Shown: one piece after another, positions 10,540-20,027 of the stretch
Layout: every line of letters starts with the position of its first letter
Position numbering within the stretch: position 1 is the stretch's first letter
From: Gnetum montanum
Lineage: Eukaryota > Streptophyta > Gnetopsida > Gnetales > Gnetaceae
Reading direction: 5' to 3'
Assembly (NCBI GenBank): GCA_015680685.1
Contig: MNCI01004861.1
Span: 1-27,221 of the forward strand
Length of the DNA stretch: 27,221 nt
The notes under the pieces: model-generated
Database searches by the model: none
What the model was told of the DNA's origin: nothing
What the model saw: only the letters and a program-made list of their open reading frames with translations
Program-made: the position numbers and the translations under genes

Positions 10540-12547
10540 GTTCATAGCACAAGAGACATTTTTCCATTGATGTTATGGTGCCAAACCTTCTTGTGTTGTT
10601 GGAGATGACATATGATAGAGGGAAGTATGAGAATATTGAGGATATGATGGAGGATGAGGGGCATGAGCTGGTGATCCCATAGAAGATGTTGTAGGTTGAT
10701 GATATTCAAGAGAGTGGTAGTAGTGATTTGAGGTAGAGGAAGTAGAACTAGTTTGGAAAATAGGTTATTGAACATAATATCTATATGGGTCCAATTGTTA
10801 GTAAGGATAGTGTTGGTTTGATGATGACCTCTCCCATGACTGTGGGTTTTGACACTATGGTTGATAGCAGTTTTGAGGCTGATAAGAAGTCCCACTAGGA
10901 TAGTACGGTTGGTTGTAGGACTTTCGAGAATTTCCTTGTCAGAAAGATAATGTCCTAGGCATTTGCTTTTGTACGAACTTGGGATTCAAAGAAAAATCCC
11001 CAAACTCTTGTAGATGTAACATAACTAGGCAATAGCCCTGTGGATGGTCATATAGGCAGATGTCACATCCATCATCCTCTTCTGTAATTAAGTCTATAGC
11101 CTCTTATTCCATAGGTATTTTCTCTTTTGCCAATAGGTGTTCCTAGCTATTTATTGGTTCTTTTTCCTCTTCTTATTTTGATCACTTGATTCTTTTTGCA
11201 TTACTCTATTCTCTATGGTTTTCATGTAAGTTGTAACTTTGTTGTTCATCAACTCTCACATCTTATATATCCTTGCTTCAAGCTCATGAATAGACTTTTT
11301 TATTAGCAAAGTTTGTTATAAAATCACCTCATCAAGAGATACCTCTTTTTCCTCATCATAGATATGGATTCCCTTATTTTGAATATTTGGGTCTCATTTA
11401 TATTCTTCTACATTCTCTCGTTTACATTGCTCTCCTTCTTCTTTTTCCACCCACTTAATTAGCCTTTGTATTTGATGGGCTTTTAGTTGAATAATCAAAC
11501 TTGGGAATAAATCCCAAGGGTCTTCCTTGTTTCCTTACAGAGCCCATATATGATGTAGAAAAGTTGGTCTTTTTGAGAAAACCCATGGCCCAAACATTTA
11601 TGTAGTAGAGAATAGTATTTGTCCAAGGCCATATCTAAGGATTCATGAATTCATTGCTTCCATCCTTGGATTTATTTTCTCAGATTGAACACTCTCTCAT
11701 ATGTTTGGTAATTTTCATTAAAAAGCTCCAGCATTGTAGACCATCAGTGGATTGAATCTGGCTCTAATAGTCTATACTAACTTTTAATTTCTTCTATGAG
11801 TGTCCTAGGGAAGAGCTTAAGTTTTTGCCATCCACTTTTAATATTTTGCAAGATGTAGGCATTGTGGAAGGCTTGTAAATAACATTTTGTATTAGAATTA
11901 TAGCTACCCTCAAATTTAGAGGTGTTATTCATATCTAATTGTTTGATGTGGGTTTCCCTTTGATGCCCAGGGGGTATTCTAACTACCTCCCTAATCTGTA
12001 TCATGCTCCTAGTAGCCAACAAGGGTTCTTTGTCATTAGATATTTCATCATGATAATGGCTATTTCTATTTACTCAATAGTGATGGTTTCATCTAGGTTC
12101 ATTGTGATGTTTCCAATCTTGTATTTGGGTTCTATGTCTATCTTCATTTTGATCCTTTAGTTGAGCTTGATCTCCATATCTACATTCATCTTCATCAGAA
12201 GTAGATGTTGAAGTAGAAGAGGAATATGGGGAACTAGGAGAGTTTCCATGGCTCCTATATTGTCCCCCATGGTCCATTGATCTATCCTTTCTAGGTTTAT
12301 AGGAGGTCCTAGGCCTTGAGACCCTTCTAGTTCTAGGTCTTTTTCCATCTCCTCTAGGATTATTTGTACTAGTTGAACATAGTTCTTGCATGTAGTAAGG
12401 GTGGAAACAAGCATATGAAAGCCTTTCTTGAGGATGTTCATTCCAATTCTCTTTAGTGTAGATATTATCATTTCTCCTATAAGAGTTTTTATCATACAAT
12501 GCATTATTGGTCCTATGTGAATAAGAAATGGTTTTAATGTGTGTCAC
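10540..12547 (-). pseudogene. gag: gag pseudogene of element 2
   Basis: Homologous to the other two gags. On the minus strand: a Ser/Arg-rich stretch at about 12400-12100 (RTRRVSRPRTS, SPSSPYSSSTSTSTSDEDE); then MLATRSMIQIREVVRIP and LDMNNTSKFEG (from 12022); LQAFHNAYILQN and QKLKLFPRTLIEE to about 11777; then, after a stop, LLEPDSIHWWSTMLELFNENYQ; a linker with TLGIYSQ; a knuckle at 11029-11067 reading CDICLYDHPQGYC; and a Tyr/Pro/Ser-rich tail to about 10550. The knuckle is the best preserved of the three, with all Cys and His present. Stops and frame changes break the reading frame in several places. It is the only recognisable protein of this element. Confidence 0.8.
11029..11067 (-). other. 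CX2CX3HX4C zinc knuckle of gag (element 2, intact)
   Basis: Reads Cys-Asp-Ile-Cys-Leu-Tyr-Asp-His-Pro-Gln-Gly-Tyr-Cys, with all four zinc ligands present and no stop. Equivalent sites: 498-540 and 26213-26251. Confidence 0.7.
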
Positions 12548-12632
12548 TTAAAATATTAATATTTTCTAAAAGATAAATCATTAATACTTTTACAATGATC
12601 ATGTATAATATAATAGATCTAGATAACTAGCT

Positions 12633-12654
12633 CCATCCGTGGCAATGACAACAA
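12633..12654 (-). other. Decayed primer-binding site (element 2)
   Basis: Adjacent to the LTR end, the minus strand reads TTGTTGTCATTGCCACGGA. It aligns with the element 1 PBS with several changes. The position identifies 12655-13530 as the 5' LTR. Confidence 0.6.
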
Positions 12655-13530
12655 TCATGAGTAGTAGGTATCCCCTATGCCCAACCATACAAATCACAAG
12701 CATTTACATACGATCCAATCAAATTCTATGGGTGGGACTAGTTGTGGGATTTAGATTGTTAAGCATTTGATCGTAGGACACTATCTTCCCACTTGGACTA
12801 GTGGTAGCTTTGTCATGTATGGTTTAGTCCATATGATAATTGATGTTGTTTGGCCTTTCATACTCCAAGTTATGAACATGATGAAAGTTAAGAATAACAA
12901 TCTAAATCTAAGTAATGGCATTAATGTAAATCTACTCTAGCCTATAACAATGAGCATCTAGTCCTGGCTTACCATACATGTCATGAGCTCATGTAACCAT
13001 TCCTAGGATTACCAAGCATTATACTACTATGCAAACCAAGCAATAATACTACTGGAATTACCAAACAATTACACTTAAATGCTCCAAACCAAATGTACTT
13101 ATTCTACTTTACTAATGAATAAGTAAAGTAAAATAGTTGGAAATGTAAATGATTAAACTAAGAAAGTAGTAAAAAGTATGCTAAGTAAAATAGTAAAACT
13201 AAGTGGATGCTACAATGATGTAAAGAAATATTGATCTTTATTTTCGATCATGAACTATGCCCAAGTACACTTCACTTGAATAAAGACTCCATACAAATAG
13301 TCAACACCACATTGCAGGCATTCACTCTATTGCTAAAACTACGAAAATAAACTACAAGATCCTACCTAAGGATGAAATGAAACTTATGCAGATCGTGTGC
13401 CCAAGTGTTGTATTTATAGGTAGGCACACATCTCACGATATTGGATATCCAATGATGTAGCATGTGCTCTAATATCGAATCCTCGATATCAAATACCTAA
13501 TATCTTAGTTGACAAAAATTCAACTTATCA
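12655..13530 (-). repeat. 5' LTR of element 2 (876 bp)
   Basis: It starts TCATGAGTAGTAGG (terminal TGATGAG with one change) and ends AACTTATCA. It matches 6956-7853 along its length, including TAAGTAATGG, GGATTACCAAGCATTAT and the GATATC-rich U3 at 13435-13506. On the minus strand CCTATAAATA at 13411-13420 is the TATA-like site. Confidence 0.85.
13411..13420 (-). promoter_or_regulatory. TATA box of element 2 5' LTR
   Basis: CCTATAAATA on the minus strand, just downstream of the GATATC cluster in element sense. The partner LTR has CTATAAGTAC at the same place. Confidence 0.55.
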
Positions 13531-14727
13531 TGGTTAAAAGATTAAAGTTTACTCATGTCTTATACATAGTGGAGAATATATAAAATTCATGGCACTTTTG
13601 CTTTTGGTCTATTCTCCTAGCTAGTCTTCAATATAATCCTAATAATATCTCTAATTAACCTAAGCTAGGGATATAGCCTAGATTAATTCAAGGGAGGTGG
13701 GAATAGCTTGATACCATAAAAATTAGACAAGATAATAGGGTATAACCAACATGGAAGCTGATCTAAGATCAAGTTAAGAAATGAGTTTATTGAATGAAAG
13801 GCATCTCAGATCCTTAAAACATAGGAACGGTAGAAACCATGATATTGTAAGCCATCCTTCCAAAAAATGAAGAAAACCTTGTTAGTTCAAGGTTTAGCCT
13901 AAATAATCCTAGGAAGGATCTTCCTAACTAAGTTATATGTGAATTTCTATCCTCTACAATAATGTTTAATGACAACTAGAAGAAGAGGAAAGTAATGTTA
14001 TTAATAAAATTGGCTTAATAAAATTATTCTTTTCAATTTGAGTTATATCGATATGTATCACAGAGTGTAAATACTTGTGATGTAAAAATTTTATCTTATC
14101 GAGAGACATCACTAATTGACATCTATAGATACACTAGAAAATTGAAAACCCTTAAAGTCTTAAAATATTGATAGATATTGAGATATCAATGTCTTGCAAT
14201 AATATTTTTGAAGCAAATTGATTTTGTGATCCAAATAAATAAAGAAAGAATTGACCTTCAACTTATAAATAAATATATTAATTTCATCATGAAGTTCAAT
14301 ATGTGATTATACAATGATATTTATTCATATTGACCAAATCGAGATAGTTTGATAAAGAAAAATATTTTCAAAGACCCTCACATTTGAACAGCATGACCGT
14401 AATGGAATTCAATATGTTAGAAACTACATATATAAAATATATTGATTCTTGCCATATTCAAGGTATAGTTCAATCCAATTGTTATCAAATGATATCGATT
14501 GCTTGATGAAGATTTATATAATAAAAAAGTAAAAAATCTATATAATGTAATAGTAAGGTGGTAGCCCAAAAATAAAAGCCCACCACCCACAAGGATATAA
14601 TTTAACACTTTAGAACCCTTGCCTTCTCTCATCTAGTACTAGGATTCATTTGGTCATCACTTTCTCTACTCTTTACTGGTATGCTCTTCCAAGATCCCAC
14701 TAAAAAAGGACCATAGCAAAGGATTAG
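13531..14727. other. No gene or known repeat seen
   Basis: About 1.2 kb of AT-rich sequence between two LTR elements. I find no retroelement motif, RNA gene or credible long frame. A 71-codon frame (14632-14417 minus) looks like chance. This could be host intergenic DNA or an older unrecognised repeat. Confidence 0.4.
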
Positions 14728-15487
14728 TGATGAGCGATGAGATACCCCTACACTCAACCATACGAATATGAGTGTTTCATGCACGATCTAGTCGAATTCC
14801 AAGGACTAAGTGCTTATGCACCCTTGTGGAACAAGGACGGGTTGGTTGATCATTATCTTCCCAAGCTTACCTATATGTCACAATTGTATGATTAAGTAAT
14901 CTTGAGGCATATGATTTTTATAGCTTTTATGTTTTTATGTCCTATGCTAGTAGGGAAGGAGAGAAGTAACTAAGTGACTAATTTAAATTAACTACTCATT
15001 AACTAAGTTCTAACTAATCCTAACACCAGCATCCATTCCCACTTACTGTACACATCCTGAACCAGTGCAACACTGGTGGGATTACCAAACGCTAATAATT
15101 ATTGGGTTACCAAGAATTACATGCATGCTCGAAGTGGTCGTGCTTATGTAAGTTAACAATTTGCTGAATTAATCAAAATGAATTGCTGTGCTAATAACAG
15201 AAATGTAAAGTGCACAAAATAAAATAAAATAAAATAAATGCATAAGAAAAAAAATAAAAGAAATGTGTAAGAAAAAAAATCTCAAGTGCTACAAGGATGA
15301 ACCAAGGAGCTTGTCTTTATTGCCATACACAAGGTGTGCTCAAGTACACAATGCTCGAATAAAGATCCATCCACACTTAGGCCTCCTACTATAGGAACTT
15401 GGAAAATACTCTAACTTTCAAACAGACTACAAGAGTTTCACTACTTGACTACTAAAAGACTTTTTTTCAATTGTGCACCTAGGCACG

Positions 15488-15497
15488 GTATTTATAG
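15488..15497 (-). promoter_or_regulatory. TATA box of element 3 LTR
   Basis: The minus strand reads CTATAAATAC, identical to the site at 3173-3182. Confidence 0.55.
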
Positions 15498-15514
15498 GCT
15501 TGAGAGAAACTACT

Positions 15515-15698
15515 TTAGTAATTAGAGTAACTGCTCTAATAATTAGAATAACTACTAAAGTAACCGCTAGAGTAACCACTCTAATAATTAGAATAACTAC
15601 TAAAGTAACCACTAGAGTAACCGCTCTAATAATTAGAGTAATTGCTAGAGTAAGAACTCTAATAATTAGAATAACTATTAGAGTAACCACTCTCATCA
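15515..15698 (-). repeat. U3 tandem array, units of 45 and 33 bp
   Basis: Two 45-bp units (CACTCTAATAATTAGAATAACTAC... type) are followed by two 33-bp units that lack a 12-bp piece like AAAGTAACCACT. All share CTCTAATAATTAGA(A/G)TAA. The array creates long but meaningless open frames on both strands (15473-15709 plus, 15699-15427 minus), rich in repeated Ile-Ile-Arg. Confidence 0.8.
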
Positions 15699-15710
15699 TA
15701 CCCCCATGAC
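15699..15710 (-). other. Polypurine-tract-like site (element 3)
   Basis: The minus strand reads GTCATGGGGGTA just before the LTR start TGATGAG. It is homologous to 7854-7866. Confidence 0.55.
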
Positions 15711-17618
15711 TGAATGAAAACTCATCCTTAAGTTCCTTACAAAATATTGGGAAGGTATGGGATTATTGACTGATTAACAACTGACGGTGGAATGGGATGA
15801 CAGATTCAATGTTCCCAGTGAATAGATCAATAAGCATATTACAATATTAGTGTTCACGACCATTGTGATAAACACTCGTACATAAATTACATCTAAGCAT
15901 TTATTTGGTAGCTTGAAGATAAAGAGAGAGAGAGAAAGAAGATGGAGCGTGTTGCTGCCAGTGCTGAGATTGCGCCTTCTGTTGTTTATCCGTAGCCATT
16001 CCACCAAACTTGCTCCTTTCGCAAATGCTCTAATTCTAGTCCATCCTGAGTGATTTCTCCAAGCCCAATACATTTTTTGTATGATCTCCATCTACACACA
16101 AAACATAGTAAAAAATGAGCAAGGATAGATAATCCACAATGCAGTTGATATCTTGCCTCGATATGAAGTGCATTGGATGAGTTGTGGTTATGGAAAAAAC
16201 TAGTTTAGATATTTATCACTAGCAACTACCTAAGGTGTAGGGCTTAGGTAATTAGTAAAATGGAAAAAAATTAAAAAATTTATCCCAAGTCCCCCATGAC
16301 TAAGAGAAAACCTCTGGTAGTTATAAGATGGAAAAATATGAGGAATAAGAAAGATGAAAAATATCAATGGCAACGCCAATAAAATGGATGTTATGGATGG
16401 GGATGAAATAAGAAATGATTGATTTTAGGAAATGTGTAAGGGAAAGAAGTTAACAATTGCACCAAAAATAAATGCCAATGGGTCCTCCTGAAAGCAAGCT
16501 CATGCCCTTTATGCCATGACAAACCCACAAATCAAAGAGTCCGTAGGCTCTAGGAATGTCATTTGGAAGCAAGAGTTAAAAACTTACCCACAAGAATTCA
16601 CCAAAGGAAATCAATGCATCAACCCAGAATAGACTAATGATAAAATCAGCAATGAGGTGAAAAATGGGAAGAAAGTTGGAGAAGAGAGAATGGAATGGAA
16701 TCCCAAGGACAAGGTTGTGTAAAGTGCCTTATGTATTTCATGGTTAAGATAATTGAGTAGAACTCATCCCAAATACAGACTCAAAACAACCACATTCAGT
16801 GACCTCACATCAATACACTTGACCAATCTATCCTCTTAAGGCAACAAGAATTCTTCCATAAAGAGTGACCACCATCCCAAGGAGAGTGAGATGGATAAGC
16901 AAGAGGTGAGAAAGGGCCTTAGTTAGAGGAAACTTTCAGGCATGGGTAACATGTCTTTCGAGTGCCATAACCAAAACTTGTAGCCCATATTACTTTATTA
17001 TGTCTAAGGGGTGTGCCTTGAATTCTTATATTTTTCTCTTTTTTTTTTATTTTTTTGCATGAGAACCACACTATGCAAAGACTTATTTTTGTTCACTCAG
17101 CTTCCTGATATTTGAACAATGTTAGAATGGCAAAAAACCCAAGAAAAAGCATCCAAGAACCTAAGAGAATGGCTAACACCAATGCATTGAATCCCCTTGA
17201 ATTCACATCCTTTTCATCCTTTGAGTCTTTCCTTGGTTTGAAAAATACCCAGCCACCAATTCATTAAAAATTTTAGTTAGAAAAAGGGGACTATACAGTT
17301 CCAAGCCAAAGGAGACCATAGAGTTGTATGGATGAGTGGATGGTGTGGACTCATTGCCTATTTTACCAAAAGAACCATACCTTAATATCAGCATCATAAT
17401 TCAAAGGTAAAAACCAAACATTAGCAATCAATATGATATAATTCAATAAACCACCATCATGAGCACTTATTAGATGATGAATAAAGTAAATCAAGAAAAT
17501 AAAGAAATAGTAAAAACATGAACAATGGTGTAAAACAAAAATAAGAAAATTTGAAAGAATGTGTAAAACAAAAAATATGTAAAACAAAAATTAAAAAAGA
17601 ACTGAGGGCCTAGAAGAG
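15711..17618 (-). other. Long 3' non-coding region of element 3
   Basis: Lies between the integrase stop and the 3' LTR and is homologous in blocks to 7854-10140. It includes a GA repeat (15917-15935), a second G-run-like motif on the minus strand near 16290-16305 (CTTAGTCATGGGGGA), the conserved block 16905-17085 and an A-rich tract 17470-17600. Short frames exist (16091-15774 minus, 17587-17203 minus) but are not shared with element 2, so coding is unlikely. Confidence 0.65.
16905..17085 (-). repeat. Conserved block of the 3' non-coding region, copy 2
   Basis: Same order of motifs as 9299-9480: GGGCCTTAGTTAGAG, CATGGGTAACATGTCTTTC, TTATTATGTCTAAGG, CACACTATGCAAAGACTTA. Confidence 0.75.
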
Positions 17619-18757
17619 TTAGCATAGGTGGCTATCTCCCCCATGACTAAGTTGGAAGGAGGAGATCTGAAATAGTGAGCAAGGTTGTCCATCAAGAGAG
17701 GTAGCATGTGTACTATATGTCCTAAGCTCTTGGAAAGGTTTGGTTTGATGCACGTTGACCAAAAGTTTCTTATCTAGGCTCTCACGTTTGTATATTGTCA
17801 TGGCCCCTGAAGGAAAAGTTACATAAATAATATAAGGTCCTTTCCATAGTGTTTGAAATTTATTACATTATGGCACATGTGTGGGATTCTAGTAGAGAAC
17901 CTTATCTCCTAGTTGATATTTAACTTTCCTAATTCTTAGGTCATGACATTGTTTATTGAATTCCTTGTGCAAATCTTTAGATGATAGTGTAGCTAGTTAG
18001 TTTTCATCTAGTAAGTTAAGGGTTACTAACCATTGTTTCTATGCTAGCTCAAGATCAAGGTTGAGGTCACATGGCATGGATAGTGTATGGAGCTCAGTTT
18101 GAATGAGAAGCATTGGTAATTTACTATACACTAAGTCATAGGGAGAGTAGCCTATAGGGAGTTTCCATGTGGAGCGGTATGCCCAAAGAGCATTGTTCAG
18201 TTTAGTGCTCTAATCTCACCTAAACTTGCTAATGGTTCTTGTCAATATCTTTGTAATCTCCCTGTTGGTGACTTTTGCTTGACCATTTGCTTGAAGGTGG
18301 TATGGTGTAGTCAATTTATGCCTAAGTGTTACATTAATTTTCAAAAAGTTGCACTTTTCAAGTGTGTACAATTGTCTGAAATAAGTGCATGTGGCATACC
18401 AAACTTGTTTATGATTTGATATTGAAAAAAATTGTGTAGCTGTAGATGATGTACAATCTTTAATAGCAGGTACTTTCCCATTTTGTTAGGTAATTAATGG
18501 CAACAATAATATAAGCTTTTCCATTAGACATTGGTGTAATCAGCCGCATAAAATCAATTCCCCAAATGTCAAAGGGTTCTAACAATTGAATCCATTGTTG
18601 TGAACCCTCCATTCTAGTAGTCATTCCCCCATCATGTTGATAGCACTCACAAGAGTGGACAAAATTATGGGCATCCCAAAATGATGTAGGCTAATAATAT
18701 CCTACAAGCAGGATCTTGATTGTCATTTGTCTCTCAGCATAATGACCCCCNACCCAT
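17619..18757 (-). pseudogene. Integrase domain of element 3 pol (pseudogene)
   Basis: Follows RNase H without a break. On the minus strand: the remains of the H2C2 finger (CECYQHDGGM), then WGIDFMRLITP with the first catalytic Asp near 18554, SNGKAYIIVAINYLTKW, FGMPHALISDN with the second Asp near 18375, HLQANGQAKVTNREITK with the Glu near 18259, NNALWAYRSTWK, PIGYSPYDLVYS, a C-terminal domain with YQLGDKVLY and FQTLWKGPYIIY, and a tail ending at a stop at 17619. All three DDE residues are present, but at least one frameshift (around 18430-18480) and many stops break the frame. Several stops sit at positions where relatives have Trp, Gln or Arg. Confidence 0.85.
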
Positions 18758-19113
18758 CACAATCGAGATAAATGATCAGCAACTACATTCTTGGTGCCTT
18801 TTTGATCGATCATTGTTAAATCAAACTCTTGTAAGATTGCAAGCCATCGTATGATATGAGGGCTTACCATTGGCTTATTCATGAGGAACCAGATTGCACT
18901 ATGATCTGTATGTATATATATTTTATATCCCAATACATAGTGTTTGAACTTTTCTAGTGTAAACACTACAACCATTAATTCTTTCTCTATGGTAGTGTAG
19001 TTAAGTTCTACATCGGTGATACTTCTACTTGCATAGTGAATGTAATAAGGATGCTTCTGGTCATCTAACTGTGTAAGTATGGCTCCTAAAGCATAGTTGG
19101 ATGCATCAGTCAT
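18758..19113 (-). pseudogene. RNase H domain of element 3 pol, 118 open codons
   Basis: The longest clean piece of pol in the window. It reads MTDASNYALGAILTQ, then HYASRSITDVELNYTTIEKE, VLGYKIYIHTDHSAIWFL and NVVADHLSRL. RNase H degrades the RNA of the RNA/DNA hybrid during reverse transcription. The Asp (TDAS), Glu (EKE region), Asp (TDHS) and final Asp (ADHL) expected for gypsy RNase H are all present. It shares its frame with the RT segment upstream across one stop, and ends in a stop just before integrase. Because its flanks are broken I call it pseudogenic. Confidence 0.88.
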
Positions 19114-19455
19114 GATATTGAATGGTTCGGACCAGTCAAAATATTGTAGAATGGGTGTTTCTACTAGATTCTATTTCATAGTTTGGAAAGCTAATTTCCA
19201 TTCTCTAGTCCACTTGAAAGGTACATCCTTTTTCATTAATTCCACCAATGGTTTGACAACCTTTGAAAAGTTCTTAATAAATCTCCTATAATAGCCAATG
19301 TGTCCAAGGAATGACTGAATATCTTTGATAGTTTCTGGTTGATTTGTAATTCCTTGGATAACTTTGATTTTCTTGGGGTCTACTTGTACCCTTGTGTGAG
19401 AGATTTTGTGCCCTAGTACTATGCCTTCTTGGACCATCAAATGGATTGATCATTG
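19114..19455 (-). pseudogene. C-terminal end of reverse transcriptase and connection, element 3
   Basis: On the minus strand: HLMVQEGIVLGHKIS, VDPKKIKVIQG, IQSFLGHIGYYRRFIKNFSK, PLVELMKKDVPFKW, then one TAG at about 19171 followed in the same frame by ETPILQYFDWSEPFNIMTDAS leading into RNase H. This is the RT thumb/connection part. The catalytic YxDD core would be upstream and is missing, since the sequence switches to an opposed LTR fragment at about 19455. Confidence 0.85.
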
Positions 19456-19819
19456 AGCATTTGGTAATCCCAATAGTGTTGCATTGGTTTAGAATGTGTA
19501 CAGCAAGTGGGAATGGATGTTGGTGTTACGATCAGTTAGAACTTAGTTAATGAGTAGTTAAGTTAAATTAGTCACTTAGTTACCTCTCTCCTTCCCTACT
19601 AATGCAGGACATAAAAACATAAAAGCTATAAAAATAATATGCCTCAAGCTTACTTAATCATACAATCGTGACATACAGGTAAGCTTGAGAAGACAACGAT
19701 CAACCAACCCATCCTTGTTCCACAAGGGCGCATAAGCACTTAGTCCTTGGAATTCTACCAGATCATGCATGAAATGCTTGTATTTGTATGGTTGAACATA
19801 GGGGTACCTCACTGCTCAT
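19455..19819 (+). repeat. Truncated LTR fragment, plus orientation (about 365 bp)
   Basis: Reverse complement of this stretch matches 2416-2780 and 14728-15100: GGTAATCCCAATAGTGTTGCA, CACTTAGTTACCTCTCTCCTTCC, CAAGCTTACTTAATCATACAA and a terminus TACCTCACTGCTCATCA. Only the R/U5 end survives; U3 and the TATA site are gone. No PBS follows at 19820 (ATTAGAATCC), so it is not a normal 5' LTR. The left boundary falls within the RT of element 3. Confidence 0.8.
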
Positions 19820-20027
19820 CAATTAGAATCCACATCATACAAGCACTACATCTCTAGATGCCAACAATTCTCACATGCAAGTAGGGTACAAATGGTAGAA
19901 TCCTCCACCACTAAGAAGTAAGAAAAGGTAACTATGGGCCTCATTGAGGACATCAATGATAATTTTTGCATGTTCAATTTTATTATCATCTCTCTCGCAC
20001 CTAGGAATGAAAGATTAAAAATATTTC

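Larger units (their letters stand above)
6956..13530 (-). mobile_element. Element 2: pol-less Ty3/gypsy element with two LTRs (about 6.6 kb)
   Basis: On the minus strand: 5' LTR 13530-12655, mutated PBS, gag (about 12547 to 10540), a 400-bp stretch with no known protein, a long 3' non-coding region homologous to that of element 3, a G-rich purine stretch, and the 3' LTR 7853-6956. No protease, RT, RNase H or integrase motif is readable between gag and the 3' region, although element 3 carries pol exactly there. I see no target duplication (ATATT on the left, TGGTT on the right), so either it decayed or the ends come from different events. The LTRs differ by many substitutions and small indels, so the copy is old. 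Confidence 0.75.
14728..15698 (-). repeat. 3' LTR of element 3 (971 bp)
   Basis: Bounded by TGATGAGCGATGAG and ACTCTCATCA. It matches LTR 2416-3327 almost throughout, and is the longer of the two mainly because of the U3 array. On the minus strand it has CTATAAATAC at 15488-15497. It is the 3' LTR because pol lies on its upstream (higher-coordinate) side, with a G-rich purine stretch at 15699-15710. Confidence 0.85.
14728..19455 (-). mobile_element. Element 3: Ty3/gypsy element, 3' part with pol, 5' end lost
   Basis: On the minus strand: the end of RT (19455), RNase H, integrase (to 17619), a 1.9-kb 3' non-coding region, a purine-rich G run and the 3' LTR 15698-14728. The upstream part (RT core, protease, gag, 5' LTR) is absent: at about 19455 the sequence changes to an LTR fragment in the opposite orientation. 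No target duplication can be tested for this truncated copy. Confidence 0.85.

Noticed and set aside
15427-15709. Overlapping open frames on both strands rich in repeated Ile-Ile-Arg/Thr
   Set aside because: They are a direct product of the U3 tandem array in the LTR and have no independent coding support.
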